14,070 nucleotides of DNA. Origin: CAJWLW01 sp963580095 (GTDB lineage Bacteria; Verrucomicrobiota; Lentisphaeria; JABSQK01; CAJWLW01). The notes under the pieces were generated by a model. It made no database searches. It saw nothing but the letters and a program-made list of their open reading frames with translations, and had not been told where the DNA came from. Made by a program: the position numbers and the translations under genes. Below are positions 6,601 through 13,744 of this stretch, one piece after another; the first letter of the stretch is position 1, and every line of letters starts with the position of its first letter. The stretch is taken from assembly GCA_963580095.1 (NCBI GenBank), contig CAUZJQ010000090.1, forward strand, positions 1-14,070, in the 5' to 3' direction.

Positions 6601-9162
6601 ATGAGCATGATTATTCGGCAAAGACGTCTGGATACCGATGTGTCCGCGCGGTTGTTGAACGTGCGGAATCTCGTCGCCGCGGGTGCACTTATCAGCAGTC
6701 TGGTCGTGGCTGTTTTCCCGGGTCAGGCCCAGACCCAAAAAACAGAAATATGGGACATGGAATTCACCGGCAAAGGCGACCCCCGGGATGCGGGGTTCAA
6801 GGGGCACACATTCAACAGTTCCACGTACAACCCCTACGACAAGTTCACGGGAAACGACGTGTTTCCAGGATGGATGACAGCCAACGGCAATCCGGGTGGA
6901 TCATTCTACAAAAACTCGGAGAATCGGAATACCAGGGCGGACGGCTGGACCGCGGAGTGGCGCCTCTCAGTAGAGCGCACTGGTCAGGGACTCGCGTTGA
7001 ATTTCAACGACGACACCAGCCTGGTCAAGGTCATCTATGATGCGCCTGCAAACACGGTCACGCTGGAAGACTACCTGATTGGCCTGGACGGCAATACGCA
7101 AAGTGTCAGCGTCTCCACAACTATCGGTGAGCGGGCTGTGCATACCTATCGCCTGGTACGGCAGCCGGATAGTCCCACGGTCGAATTGTATATAGACAAC
7201 GACCCCGCCGCAGTGGCGTCGATCACGCCGTGGCCGGCCGCCGACCACGGCAACGAGGCGCAGCTGGAACGGGTGATATTCGCACACTCGAGATTGAACG
7301 CTGCCTGGGACTTTTTCCGTTACCATAGTGGCGCCACGATACCCGGTGCAAAGCCTGCCCCCGCCACTTCCGCTTTACGCGGCAAGGCACACGACGGCTA
7401 TCGAACCTGCGTGATAACCCCGCCAATCAACAACAAAGCAATTCTCGATGGCCGACGGCTGCCTGATGTCTGCACAGACGGACAGGTGATGAAGATCCTG
7501 TGCGCGCGCGGTGAGTACGAACCTGCTTCCTTCCTCGTTCTGGCCGAACGGCCACTCAAGAATGTCATGGTTACAGTCGACGACCTTACAGGACCGGCAG
7601 GCGTGCTGGACAGTGACACGGTTGATGTGCGGATTGCACAGAAATTCTACCGGGTTATCACTTGGGAATCCGTTACGATGCCCTGGGTTCTGGTGCATGA
7701 CCCGGCGATGTACACGATCATCGACAGACCCCAGAAGTGGGCGACTGATATAACCGAGGAAAACTGGGACCACTCCGGTGGACATACGCTGGAGGAATAC
7801 CAGAACGGTTACACCAAGACAAATGAGCTCAACAAGGAACTGATCGACACCAACAACCTGCAAGCCGCTGACATCACGGGATCCCGTCAGTTCTGGTTGA
7901 CCCTGCATGTTCCCGAGGATGCAAAGTCAGGCAGCTACCGCGGAGATGTAACGATCACCGCCGCAAACGCCGGGTCCGCAACGTTGACGCTGGAAGTGAC
8001 GGTGCCGTCCTTCGATCTGCTGCCGCCGCAGTTCGAATACAGCGTCTACTACCCGACACAATTGGAACGGCCAACGACAACTGACAGGCAACGGGAGAAA
8101 TATCATCCGGTTACCGAGCAGCAGTACCTGGCGGAAAGCCGTAACATGGCGGTGCACGGATGCCTGAATCCCTGCCTCTACGCCGGACCGGAACAGGATG
8201 AGGCGGGAAACATTCACTTCACACATTTATCGCGACTGCTCGACCTGCGTGAACGGGCCGGCATGCCCAAAGACGTCATGCTCTATTTGATGGACGGCGC
8301 CGGCATGATCCTCAAGACAGGTGAACTGACCGAGCAGGAGACGCAGCGCAACATCGAAGTTGCAAAAGCAACGGTGGCCTGGGCAAAGGCCCGCGGCTAC
8401 AAAGGCGCATTGTTCATGGGCGCCGATGAATATGCCGGAAGCCGGCTGCACGCCATGCGCGAAAGCTACGCATCGGTAAGCGAGGGTGGCAGTGGTATCT
8501 GGGTCGCCGGCGGGCGCGACCTGGTGACGGATATGGCCGACGTCGTCGATGTGCCAGTGTTTGCGCACCCCGGGGCGCTGGCAGTGGACCAGCAGGTACA
8601 GTGGCAGGTCGACGCCATAGCCTGGTTGCTGCATCCCGAGAGAACGCCAAACTGGGACCCGGAAATTTTTCTGTCGCCGAACTACCAGAATCTCATCACA
8701 CGCACGCATGAAAAAGGCAACAAGATCTTTACCTACTTCGACCCCCAGGGCGGCCAGCCGTTTCCGGAGTACCACCGACGCCATCGCGGTTTGGGCTTGT
8801 GGAAAACAGGCATCGACGGCACCATGACCTGGGCCTATATCCACATCTGGTCAAAAACCGTTCGTACGGACGATCCAGCGATCAAGGACAACGGTGTAGG
8901 GCACAGCCCGAACAGCTTCGTCCTTCGCGGCCCGGCCGGACCACTCGACACGCTGAGCTGGGAGGGCTACCGTGAGGGCTACGACGACGCCCGTTACCTG
9001 GCGACGCTGCAGGACGCGTTGAAGAAAGCCAAGGCCACAGGCAAACACGCCGGGCTGGTCACCCGCACCGAACGCTGGCTCGAAGACGTCACGGTCAATG
9101 TCGATCTCGATGAGTGGCGCCTCGAAATGGCGCACAGAACCGACGCCTTGCTGAAACCCTGA
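6601..9162 (+). CDS. GH123-like (DUF4091-type) glycoside hydrolase with N-terminal jelly-roll module
   Basis: 853 residues. The N-terminus is basic (RQRR) and then hydrophobic (LVAAGALISSLVVAVFPG), with cleavage likely near residue 43 (GQAQ/TQ), so it is exported. Residues ~46-248 form a concanavalin/LamG-like module containing YRLVRQPDSPTVELYIDN and WDFFRYHSGATIP. This is clearly the same module that ends the 2562-5009 protein. After a Pro/Ala-rich linker (~248-262), residues ~265-470 are the GH123 beta-sandwich (CARGEYEPASFLVL; AKSGSYRGDVTI) and ~475-850 the barrel. D609-E610 in FMGADEYAG is the candidate catalytic pair, and WEGYREGYDDARYLATL (787-803) the conserved late block. It lies 74 bp after the PhyH gene. 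Beta-N-acetylgalactosaminidase activity is a family-based guess. Confidence 0.75.
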   Translation: MSMIIRQRRLDTDVSARLLNVRNLVAAGALISSLVVAVFPGQAQTQKTEIWDMEFTGKGDPRDAGFKGHTFNSSTYNPYDKFTGNDVFPGWMTANGNPGGSFYKNSENRNTRADGWTAEWRLSVERTGQGLALNFNDDTSLVKVIYDAPANTVTLEDYLIGLDGNTQSVSVSTTIGERAVHTYRLVRQPDSPTVELYIDNDPAAVASITPWPAADHGNEAQLERVIFAHSRLNAAWDFFRYHSGATIPGAKPAPATSALRGKAHDGYRTCVITPPINNKAILDGRRLPDVCTDGQVMKILCARGEYEPASFLVLAERPLKNVMVTVDDLTGPAGVLDSDTVDVRIAQKFYRVITWESVTMPWVLVHDPAMYTIIDRPQKWATDITEENWDHSGGHTLEEYQNGYTKTNELNKELIDTNNLQAADITGSRQFWLTLHVPEDAKSGSYRGDVTITAANAGSATLTLEVTVPSFDLLPPQFEYSVYYPTQLERPTTTDRQREKYHPVTEQQYLAESRNMAVHGCLNPCLYAGPEQDEAGNIHFTHLSRLLDLRERAGMPKDVMLYLMDGAGMILKTGELTEQETQRNIEVAKATVAWAKARGYKGALFMGADEYAGSRLHAMRESYASVSEGGSGIWVAGGRDLVTDMADVVDVPVFAHPGALAVDQQVQWQVDAIAWLLHPERTPNWDPEIFLSPNYQNLITRTHEKGNKIFTYFDPQGGQPFPEYHRRHRGLGLWKTGIDGTMTWAYIHIWSKTVRTDDPAIKDNGVGHSPNSFVLRGPAGPLDTLSWEGYREGYDDARYLATLQDALKKAKATGKHAGLVTRTERWLEDVTVNVDLDEWRLEMAHRTDALLKP

Positions 9163-9523
9163 AGTTACCCCATCAGCCACTGCCGGCAGTCATCGACTGT
9201 CGATCCGTTGCCACACTTGCCCATGAAATGGAAAAAGGTTTCATCAGACATTAGCGTGGGTTTTATGATTTTCTCAGACAAAATCCGAACATGAAAGATA
9301 CAAAACTTTATGAACAGATCCCGGGCATGCAACGACTGTGGCCAAATGTCTGCATGAGCCTGCCGCGCCTGCGTGTCCCACGTGTAATCAAAGACCGATG
9401 CGAAAATCAAGTTTGCGTTGGGCCATGTTCCCTTCTTGACTTCGGAATACGTGGGAGCAGAATATAGGTATGACGTGTAATTGCAGAACTCATGACAAAC
9501 CACTGCACCGCGAAACCACCATC
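9163..9523. other. Intergenic stretch with a possible insertion-sequence relic
   Basis: There is no intact gene in this 361-bp stretch. It is more AT-rich than its flanks. A 6-bp inverted repeat with a 10-base loop (ATGAAA at 9223-9228, TTTCAT at 9239-9244) lies about 60 bp after the GH123-like stop codon. It has no T-run, so I do not call it a terminator. The remaining signal is the possible transposase start relic beginning at 9291. Confidence 0.4.
9291..9467 (+). pseudogene. Possible ISL3-type transposase N-terminal relic
   Basis: An ATG at 9291 opens MKDTKLYEQIPGMQRLWPNV, much like the 'MKDTxLYxQILGLxxPWxV' opening of ISL3-family transposases as I recall it. From about 9365 a different frame reads PACPTCNQRP, resembling the zinc-ribbon CPxC that follows in that family, though closer to the start than expected. 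The first frame then drifts into non-family sequence and stops at 9465-9467. If correct, this is the decayed left end of an insertion sequence with a frameshift and an internal deletion. No terminal repeats were identified, and the evidence is only a short resemblance. Confidence 0.3.
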
Positions 9524-10294
9524 ATGCCAACAGGGATACGAAGCAAAAATCTGCCAGGCGCAACCAGGTTCACACTCATCGAGCTGCTGGTTGTCATCTC
9601 CATCATTGCGATCCTCGCCTCGATGCTGTTGCCGGCGCTGCAGATGGCCAAGTCCAAGGCAATGACAACCGTATGCATCGGTAACATGAAGCAGCTGGGA
9701 ATCGGGATCCACATGTATGCCGGCGACAATGAGAGTTATCTGCCGCACTACTCGGTTAATCAATGGGGGCATCCCTTCCTGGGCGAGTGGTTCCTGATTT
9801 TCGAGGACTATGTTGCCTCCGTTACACTGGACGGGTCGCAGAGAAACCTTTTTGACCTTGGCCGAAAAGTACCCACATTCGATTGTCCGCAAACCACTGA
9901 TAAAACCTGGATAGCCGGTGCCGGCCACTCTGAATACGGTCCGAAAACCTATGATTATATGTTCGGCTATGACGGCTCAGTGTCGGGAGGTTGTCCCCCG
10001 CCCAGCAATATATATGCATTGGCTTGCCTCAAACTCGAGAGAATTCACTTCGCAGATGCGATAATCCTGGTCGATCATCTCGAAACGCTGAATTGGAATG
10101 CCCAGACCTCGGGAGCCGGGGGCCAGGTGTGGAACGGCTCTAACTTTAATGGTCTCGCCGCGTACTTCTCACCCGGCATCCACCACAACGACGGTGCGGT
10201 CGTCCTGCTGCCGGACGGTCGCGCAGGACGGTACAACTGGCTGGATTACCGTCGCCCAGGCGGTGAGCCCCTTGAGTACTTGTACCAACCGTGA
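9524..10294 (+). CDS. Prepilin-like protein with N-terminal cleavage/methylation site and H-X9-DG C-terminus
   Basis: 256 residues from the ATG at 9524. An upstream in-frame ATG at 9470 would add 18 residues not typical of the family; neither start has a strong Shine-Dalgarno sequence. After a short basic leader (MPTGIRSKNLPGATR), the type IV prepilin motif FTLIELLVVISIIAILASML begins at residue 16, with Glu at mature position 5. This gives the membrane helix that prepilin peptidase-processed proteins use for assembly. A CIGNMKQLGIGIHMYAGDNE block follows, typical of the PVC pseudopilin-like family. Near the end H221 and D231-G232 are separated by exactly nine residues (HNDGAVVLLPDG), the H-X9-DG signature. 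The protein is expected at the inner membrane and in the periplasm as a pseudopilin or glycan-binding appendage subunit. It follows the hydrolase genes and converges on the GH36 gene. Confidence 0.85.
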   Translation: MPTGIRSKNLPGATRFTLIELLVVISIIAILASMLLPALQMAKSKAMTTVCIGNMKQLGIGIHMYAGDNESYLPHYSVNQWGHPFLGEWFLIFEDYVASVTLDGSQRNLFDLGRKVPTFDCPQTTDKTWIAGAGHSEYGPKTYDYMFGYDGSVSGGCPPPSNIYALACLKLERIHFADAIILVDHLETLNWNAQTSGAGGQVWNGSNFNGLAAYFSPGIHHNDGAVVLLPDGRAGRYNWLDYRRPGGEPLEYLYQP

Positions 10295-10350
10295 ACTGGG
10301 TAAGAGAATTGACCTGTTTTCCGGTCGAATCGAGTTCCCAAGTTTTTCCT
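10294..10350 (+). terminator. Candidate terminator between convergent genes
   Basis: AACTGGG at 10294-10300 can pair with CCCAAGTT at 10337-10344 (one bulged A). Inside lies a smaller GACC/GGTC pair. The downstream arm runs into TTTTT (10343-10347) followed by CC and TTTT. Placement directly after the prepilin stop codon and before the converging GH36 gene suits a rho-independent terminator. The stem is imperfect and the loop long, so this is tentative. Confidence 0.35.
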
Positions 10351-10390
10351 TTTAATCTCCGACCTTGTCTGCCGTTCGTGCTATTCGGAT

Positions 10391-12436
10391 CTACGCCGGG
10401 CAATACGAAAACAACTTCGCCGAACTCACCGCCAGTTCCACGCGCAAGCCTTCGGTCGCCAGTTCGTGTCCAGTGACAAGGTCCCCATCGCCAGTAGCTT
10501 CATCGGTAACTCGATAACCCCGGTCGCTATCGATGGCGCGCAGACGCAGCCGTTGAACCGCCGTCTCGCCGGTGCAACGGAACACAAAGACGATACCCGT
10601 TTCCGGGCCATCGCAGAATTGCGCGGCGTCCCAGTCGGCTTCGGATTGCGGCGGCGGCAGCAGACGATAGAAGTCCTTGACCAGCAAATGGCGAATGCGC
10701 TTGAAGACACCGATCCAGTGGCGGCCGCGCGACCGTACGTCGGCCGGCCACTTGGCGATATGCCCCGCCAGCATGAATTCACCCGCCATCCGGCCGAGAA
10801 ACGCGATATCGGAGTAATCACATTCGGTTGCCCGGGTATCGTCGTTCCCTGACACGCTGAGTGCCATCGCCAGATAGTTGCCGGGCACAAATGTGTTGGC
10901 ACCGAACTGCGCGAACGAACAGGTGAACGGGTTCCAGGTGTTGTCACTGAGCCAGGAACAATGATGGCGGCCCAGCGTGCCCAGGTCGATATTGTTGCCG
11001 CCGCCGTTGTTGAGCTCGAGCATCAGGTGGGGGTTACGACGCGTCACCGATTCCAATACATAGTACAAGCCTTCGAAATGGGCAAAGCGTATGGTGCCGT
11101 GAGGATCTATCATGTCCCAGTCGAACAGAATGGTATCATCGATCAAGTCCCAACGCGTACAGCCGTGGACAAGTGCCTTTTTACCGCCCAGCGGGTCGCA
11201 ATAGAAATCAGCACGCAAGTACCGCAAATCGAACCGCGCGCACCAGCTGCTGATCATTTCGATCATGTGGTCGCACGCATCGCGCCGACTGAAGTTGTAC
11301 TTGAGCGGTCGGTATCTCTCCGGTAAATCATAGTAGAATTCCGGGTGCGCGGTCGGCAGTTTTGTGCCAGGCCAGGCGGTGCCGTCGACATAGAGGCCCA
11401 CACCGACGCCACGGGCCCGCGCGTACGCACTGAATGCTTCATAGCCATCGGGAAACTTTCCGAGATCGACTTCCCAATCACCGACCCCATGCGGATATCC
11501 ACCAGCATACCAACCCGCATCCACCATGAACATCTCGACCCCCATTTCTGCGGCGGCATCGACGTGTGGGAAAAGGTCGTCCTGGGTAAAGTCGTCCTCG
11601 AATCCCGGCCACACCGAGTAGGCCACGGCCGGGAGTGTCGGTTTGCCCTGGTAATGGGGCGTCAGGCAGTCGTATATGTAACGTCGACAGGCGTTCGTGC
11701 CGGACTCAAAACCGTTTTCAAAGAAACCAATGTGTGCAGCCGGCAGCGCGATAGAAGCGCTCGACGCAAGCACGAGATTCGACACTTGCGGACCGACACG
11801 GATGTCGATGACGTCCGGTGCATCGCCAAAGGTGACGGCAGCCTCCCACATCCCCGACCACTCGAGGCCGAAGAAGAAACCGGGACTGTCCCAGGCGGCT
11901 TCCGGGCAAAACATGAACAACGGCAAATACTTCGCTGAAGAACCGGTGCGCCGCTCCCCCACCCCGTCGCTCGAAAACATCACCGGCCTCGGGAAATGCG
12001 GCACGATCTCGCGCGGCCGAAAGGCATCCGGTGGATACTCCCGCGCGTGTGGCCAGCCGCAGGCGTTTGCCGCACCGCTACAGCACTTGATCCGCGGACC
12101 CGCGACATCCGTGAGCCGCAGGGATAACGGGGCTGCCCCGGTACAGGTAACGGCTGATGCCGAGGTATTGGTCAGGGTTGTCTGATAGACGGCGACACGA
12201 TGCCCCGACAACAGACGCACAGTACATACGGCCTCCAGGCCGGTGGCGGACCGATAGACGATGGTGCATTCGTCATCACGTTGGTTTTCGACCGAGGTCC
12301 GGGTCCAGTCGACAGGGCCGGCGGCCTGGTCAACCGCAAAGCCACAGCCAGGCTGAAGGCGTTTGGCAACAGCAGCAGATGCGATAAGTCCCGGAAGTAC
12401 GGGCAGCTGGCCGGCCTGGTCGTAGTCAATTATCAT
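10391..12436 (-). CDS. GH36-type alpha-galactosidase-like glycoside hydrolase (melibiase superfamily)
   Basis: 681 residues with no signal peptide, so predicted cytoplasmic. Residues ~1-260 form the N-terminal beta-supersandwich (FFFGLEWSGMWEAAV at 187-201 is the usual GH36 'l.wsG.w' strand). Residues ~265-580 form the (beta/alpha)8 barrel and ~585-681 a small C-terminal beta domain. Family landmarks are FMVDAGWY (303-310) followed by GDWEVDLGKFPDG (319-331). YLRADFYCDP has D410 as candidate nucleophile, and WLSDNTWNP has D498 as candidate acid/base. Retaining hydrolysis of alpha-galactosides, or alpha-GalNAc in some relatives, is the family activity. The GDW motif and SDNT context favour alpha-galactosidase over GH31 or GH27. 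The ATG at 12434-12436 lacks a strong Shine-Dalgarno sequence. The gene lies 104 bp downstream of the PIG-L deacetylase on the same strand, likely in one transcript. Confidence 0.75.
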   Translation of the reverse strand: MIIDYDQAGQLPVLPGLIASAAVAKRLQPGCGFAVDQAAGPVDWTRTSVENQRDDECTIVYRSATGLEAVCTVRLLSGHRVAVYQTTLTNTSASAVTCTGAAPLSLRLTDVAGPRIKCCSGAANACGWPHAREYPPDAFRPREIVPHFPRPVMFSSDGVGERRTGSSAKYLPLFMFCPEAAWDSPGFFFGLEWSGMWEAAVTFGDAPDVIDIRVGPQVSNLVLASSASIALPAAHIGFFENGFESGTNACRRYIYDCLTPHYQGKPTLPAVAYSVWPGFEDDFTQDDLFPHVDAAAEMGVEMFMVDAGWYAGGYPHGVGDWEVDLGKFPDGYEAFSAYARARGVGVGLYVDGTAWPGTKLPTAHPEFYYDLPERYRPLKYNFSRRDACDHMIEMISSWCARFDLRYLRADFYCDPLGGKKALVHGCTRWDLIDDTILFDWDMIDPHGTIRFAHFEGLYYVLESVTRRNPHLMLELNNGGGNNIDLGTLGRHHCSWLSDNTWNPFTCSFAQFGANTFVPGNYLAMALSVSGNDDTRATECDYSDIAFLGRMAGEFMLAGHIAKWPADVRSRGRHWIGVFKRIRHLLVKDFYRLLPPPQSEADWDAAQFCDGPETGIVFVFRCTGETAVQRLRLRAIDSDRGYRVTDEATGDGDLVTGHELATEGLRVELAVSSAKLFSYCPA

Positions 12437-12540
12437 CGACAGCCCGCCGAGCAGTTACGGCAAAGGTCGCGCTGCAAGCCGCCGCAACAACAAGAAAAAG
12501 GACAGGGGAACAACGCATTTGCGGGATCTGCCATTGCACA

Positions 12541-13239
12541 CTATCCCAGCAGTTCCGCCATCCGCACCATGCCGGGTTTCGGCGTGAAACGAAAAGCCTC
12601 GGCATAGGTTACGCCGGACTCGAAGCCTCGATAACGCGCCCGTGACCTTGCAAGGTCGACGATGTCGCCGTCACCCGGGCCTTCGAGCGGGATCTGTGAC
12701 TTGTGGCAGTATTGCGCCTGCGCCTTGATGTCGCTGTAATCGGTGATGTCCACAAACACATCCGGTTCGAAGGGAACGCAGACAGCGTCATAATAGTAGA
12801 GCGCCGGAGAGAACGGATCGCCGGACGTCGCTGCTTCGATCGGGCACAGATACCAGGCTTCGAGCACACACTGGCTCGTACTCATGTGATCGAAATGATA
12901 GTCGTGCGGCGGGTGCGTCATGATGATGTCGGGACGAATCTGCAGCATTTGCTCGACCATCGCATCACAAGCTTCGGCTGTCGCGCGGAATCCCCCTTCG
13001 TCGTACCCCATGAAAACAGTTTCGATGTCCAGGACCGCGGCCGCATCAAGCGACTCCTGATTGCGGACCGCAATGGTCTCATCGTTCATGGCGCCGCGAC
13101 TCCAACGGCCGTTGGTCATGACGACAGACACGACGCGCCAGCCGGCTTTCCGGTGGCGGACCATCAGACCGGCGGCGTTACCCTCGTTGTCGTCGTGGTG
13201 GGCTCCGACGACCATCAGCGTTTTCGGCGAACTGCTCAT
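12541..13239 (-). CDS. PIG-L/LmbE-family deacetylase
   Basis: 232 residues from the ATG at 13239. That start was chosen over the ATG 54 bp further out because AGAGGA lies just before it and the usual PIG-L opening (KTLMVVGAHHDD) follows directly. The zinc motif reads AHHDDNE (13-19), a variant of AHPDDE with one extra residue; H14 and D17 are likely ligands. The second conserved block HPPHDYHFDH (109-118) supplies the remaining His. Members remove N-acetyl groups from GlcNAc-type sugars or related amides (GlcNAc-PI, mycothiol precursors, chitobiose), or act as amidases. No signal peptide is seen, so it probably acts on imported sugars. Position upstream of the GH36 gene suggests intracellular processing of N-acetylated or alpha-galactosylated fragments. 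The exact substrate is unknown. Confidence 0.85.
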   Translation of the reverse strand: MSSSPKTLMVVGAHHDDNEGNAAGLMVRHRKAGWRVVSVVMTNGRWSRGAMNDETIAVRNQESLDAAAVLDIETVFMGYDEGGFRATAEACDAMVEQMLQIRPDIIMTHPPHDYHFDHMSTSQCVLEAWYLCPIEAATSGDPFSPALYYYDAVCVPFEPDVFVDITDYSDIKAQAQYCHKSQIPLEGPGDGDIVDLARSRARYRGFESGVTYAEAFRFTPKPGMVRMAELLG

Positions 13240-13243
13240 GCTT

Positions 13244-13249
13244 TCCTCT
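13244..13249 (-). promoter_or_regulatory. Ribosome binding site for the PIG-L gene
   Basis: Read on the minus strand, AGAGGA ends 4 bases before the ATG at 13239. It decides the start of the deacetylase in favour of the 232-residue form; the longer 250-residue reading has no comparable site. Confidence 0.55.
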
Positions 13250-13285
13250 ACTTGTGAAGCAATCGTGCTCGAGGTCGCGACAAAC

Positions 13286-13296
13286 TCTGTCACAGA
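13286..13296. promoter_or_regulatory. Small palindrome upstream of the PIG-L gene
   Basis: TCTGTCACAGA is a perfect 5-1-5 palindrome, 47 bp upstream of the PIG-L ATG. The position is compatible with an operator, but the site is short and no regulator gene is nearby. Confidence 0.25.
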
Positions 13297-13438
13297 ATGA
13301 CGATAAGGTAAGAGTGGGTGTCGGGCGCCGCAACCGGATCAACACGAAACTATCACTCGAAATAATTTCTCAAAATAAGTTGACAATAGTAAAAACATCT
13401 GACCCCACTCCCCCCCCCGTTGAGGTCACCGAGGCGGG

Positions 13439-13459
13439 TCCGCCTTAGGCGGATTCCGC
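13439..13459. repeat. GC-rich palindromic element
   Basis: TCCGCC TTA GGCGGA (13439-13453) forms a perfect 6-bp stem with a 3-base loop. It overlaps a second pairing, GCGGA T TCCGC (13449-13459), so two hairpins compete. GC-rich nested palindromes of this kind are often dispersed intergenic (REP-like) repeats; only one copy lies in this window, so the dispersed nature is unproven. Confidence 0.35.
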
Positions 13460-13717
13460 ATTCGTGTGCACCGATCAGCTTATAATCCCGTCGCCCGTAG
13501 CCGAGCGTTCGATTCGTCTTCTTCGTTCCGCAGATCGTGCCACTCGCTCAGTTTGGTTTGCTTTCCCGTTCGTGCGGATGGCGGTGGCGGCCACGACGTG
13601 TATCAGTTCTTCGCGCTCGCGGAAATGGTACTCGGGCCAAGTCGGCAAGCGCCAGTCATAGCGCAACGCCAGTTGCCCGCGCGGTCTGCCCGCCGCAGGG
13701 CCAGCGATGCCGGTCGC

Positions 13718-13744
13718 GATATTACTTTTCCCAGAAGTAATATC
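13718..13744. repeat. Perfect 10-bp inverted repeat spanning a stop codon
   Basis: GATATTACTT (13718-13727) and AAGTAATATC (13735-13744) are perfect inverted arms around a 7-base loop. On the minus strand the right arm and loop encode the last residues of the prepilin-like protein (YYFWEK), and the left arm contains its TAA stop (13722-13724). There is no T-run after it, so it is not a standard rho-independent terminator. It could instead stabilise the 3' end of the transcript or slow transcription between this gene and the PIG-L gene. Confidence 0.5.

Larger units (their letters stand above)
13240..13721. other. Leader/intergenic region of the PIG-L-GH36 genes, rich in small inverted repeats
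   Basis: No gene is supported in this 482-bp stretch. It holds an 11-base palindrome (13286-13296), an AT-rich segment (about 13345-13400), and GAGTGGGTGTC/GACCCCACTC imperfect inverted arms at 13312-13322 and 13401-13410. It also holds a run of nine C (13410-13418), a GC-rich palindrome (13439-13459) and the left arm of the inverted repeat at 13718-13744. A promoter for the leftward genes probably lies in the AT-rich part, but I found no convincing -35/-10 pair. The GC-rich part at about 13475-13700 is open in several frames, but none gives a recognisable protein. Confidence 0.45.

Noticed and set aside
8227..8844. Minus-strand 205-residue open frame inside the second GH123-like gene
   Set aside because: It covers the D-E active-site region of a clear plus-strand gene; its composition is typical of an antisense shadow.
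9165..9503. Minus-strand open frame in the gap before the prepilin gene
   Set aside because: The translation looks random, has no ribosome binding site, and extends over the prepilin leader region. Plus-strand transposase-like traces explain the region better.
13375..13410. TTGACA at 13380-13385 as a rightward -35 box
   Set aside because: No -10-like hexamer lies 16-18 bases downstream (the sequence is C-rich), and no rightward gene follows.
13500..13530. GTTCGATTC resembling a tRNA T-loop
   Set aside because: The flanking bases do not form a 5-bp T-stem, and no acceptor or anticodon arms are found around it.
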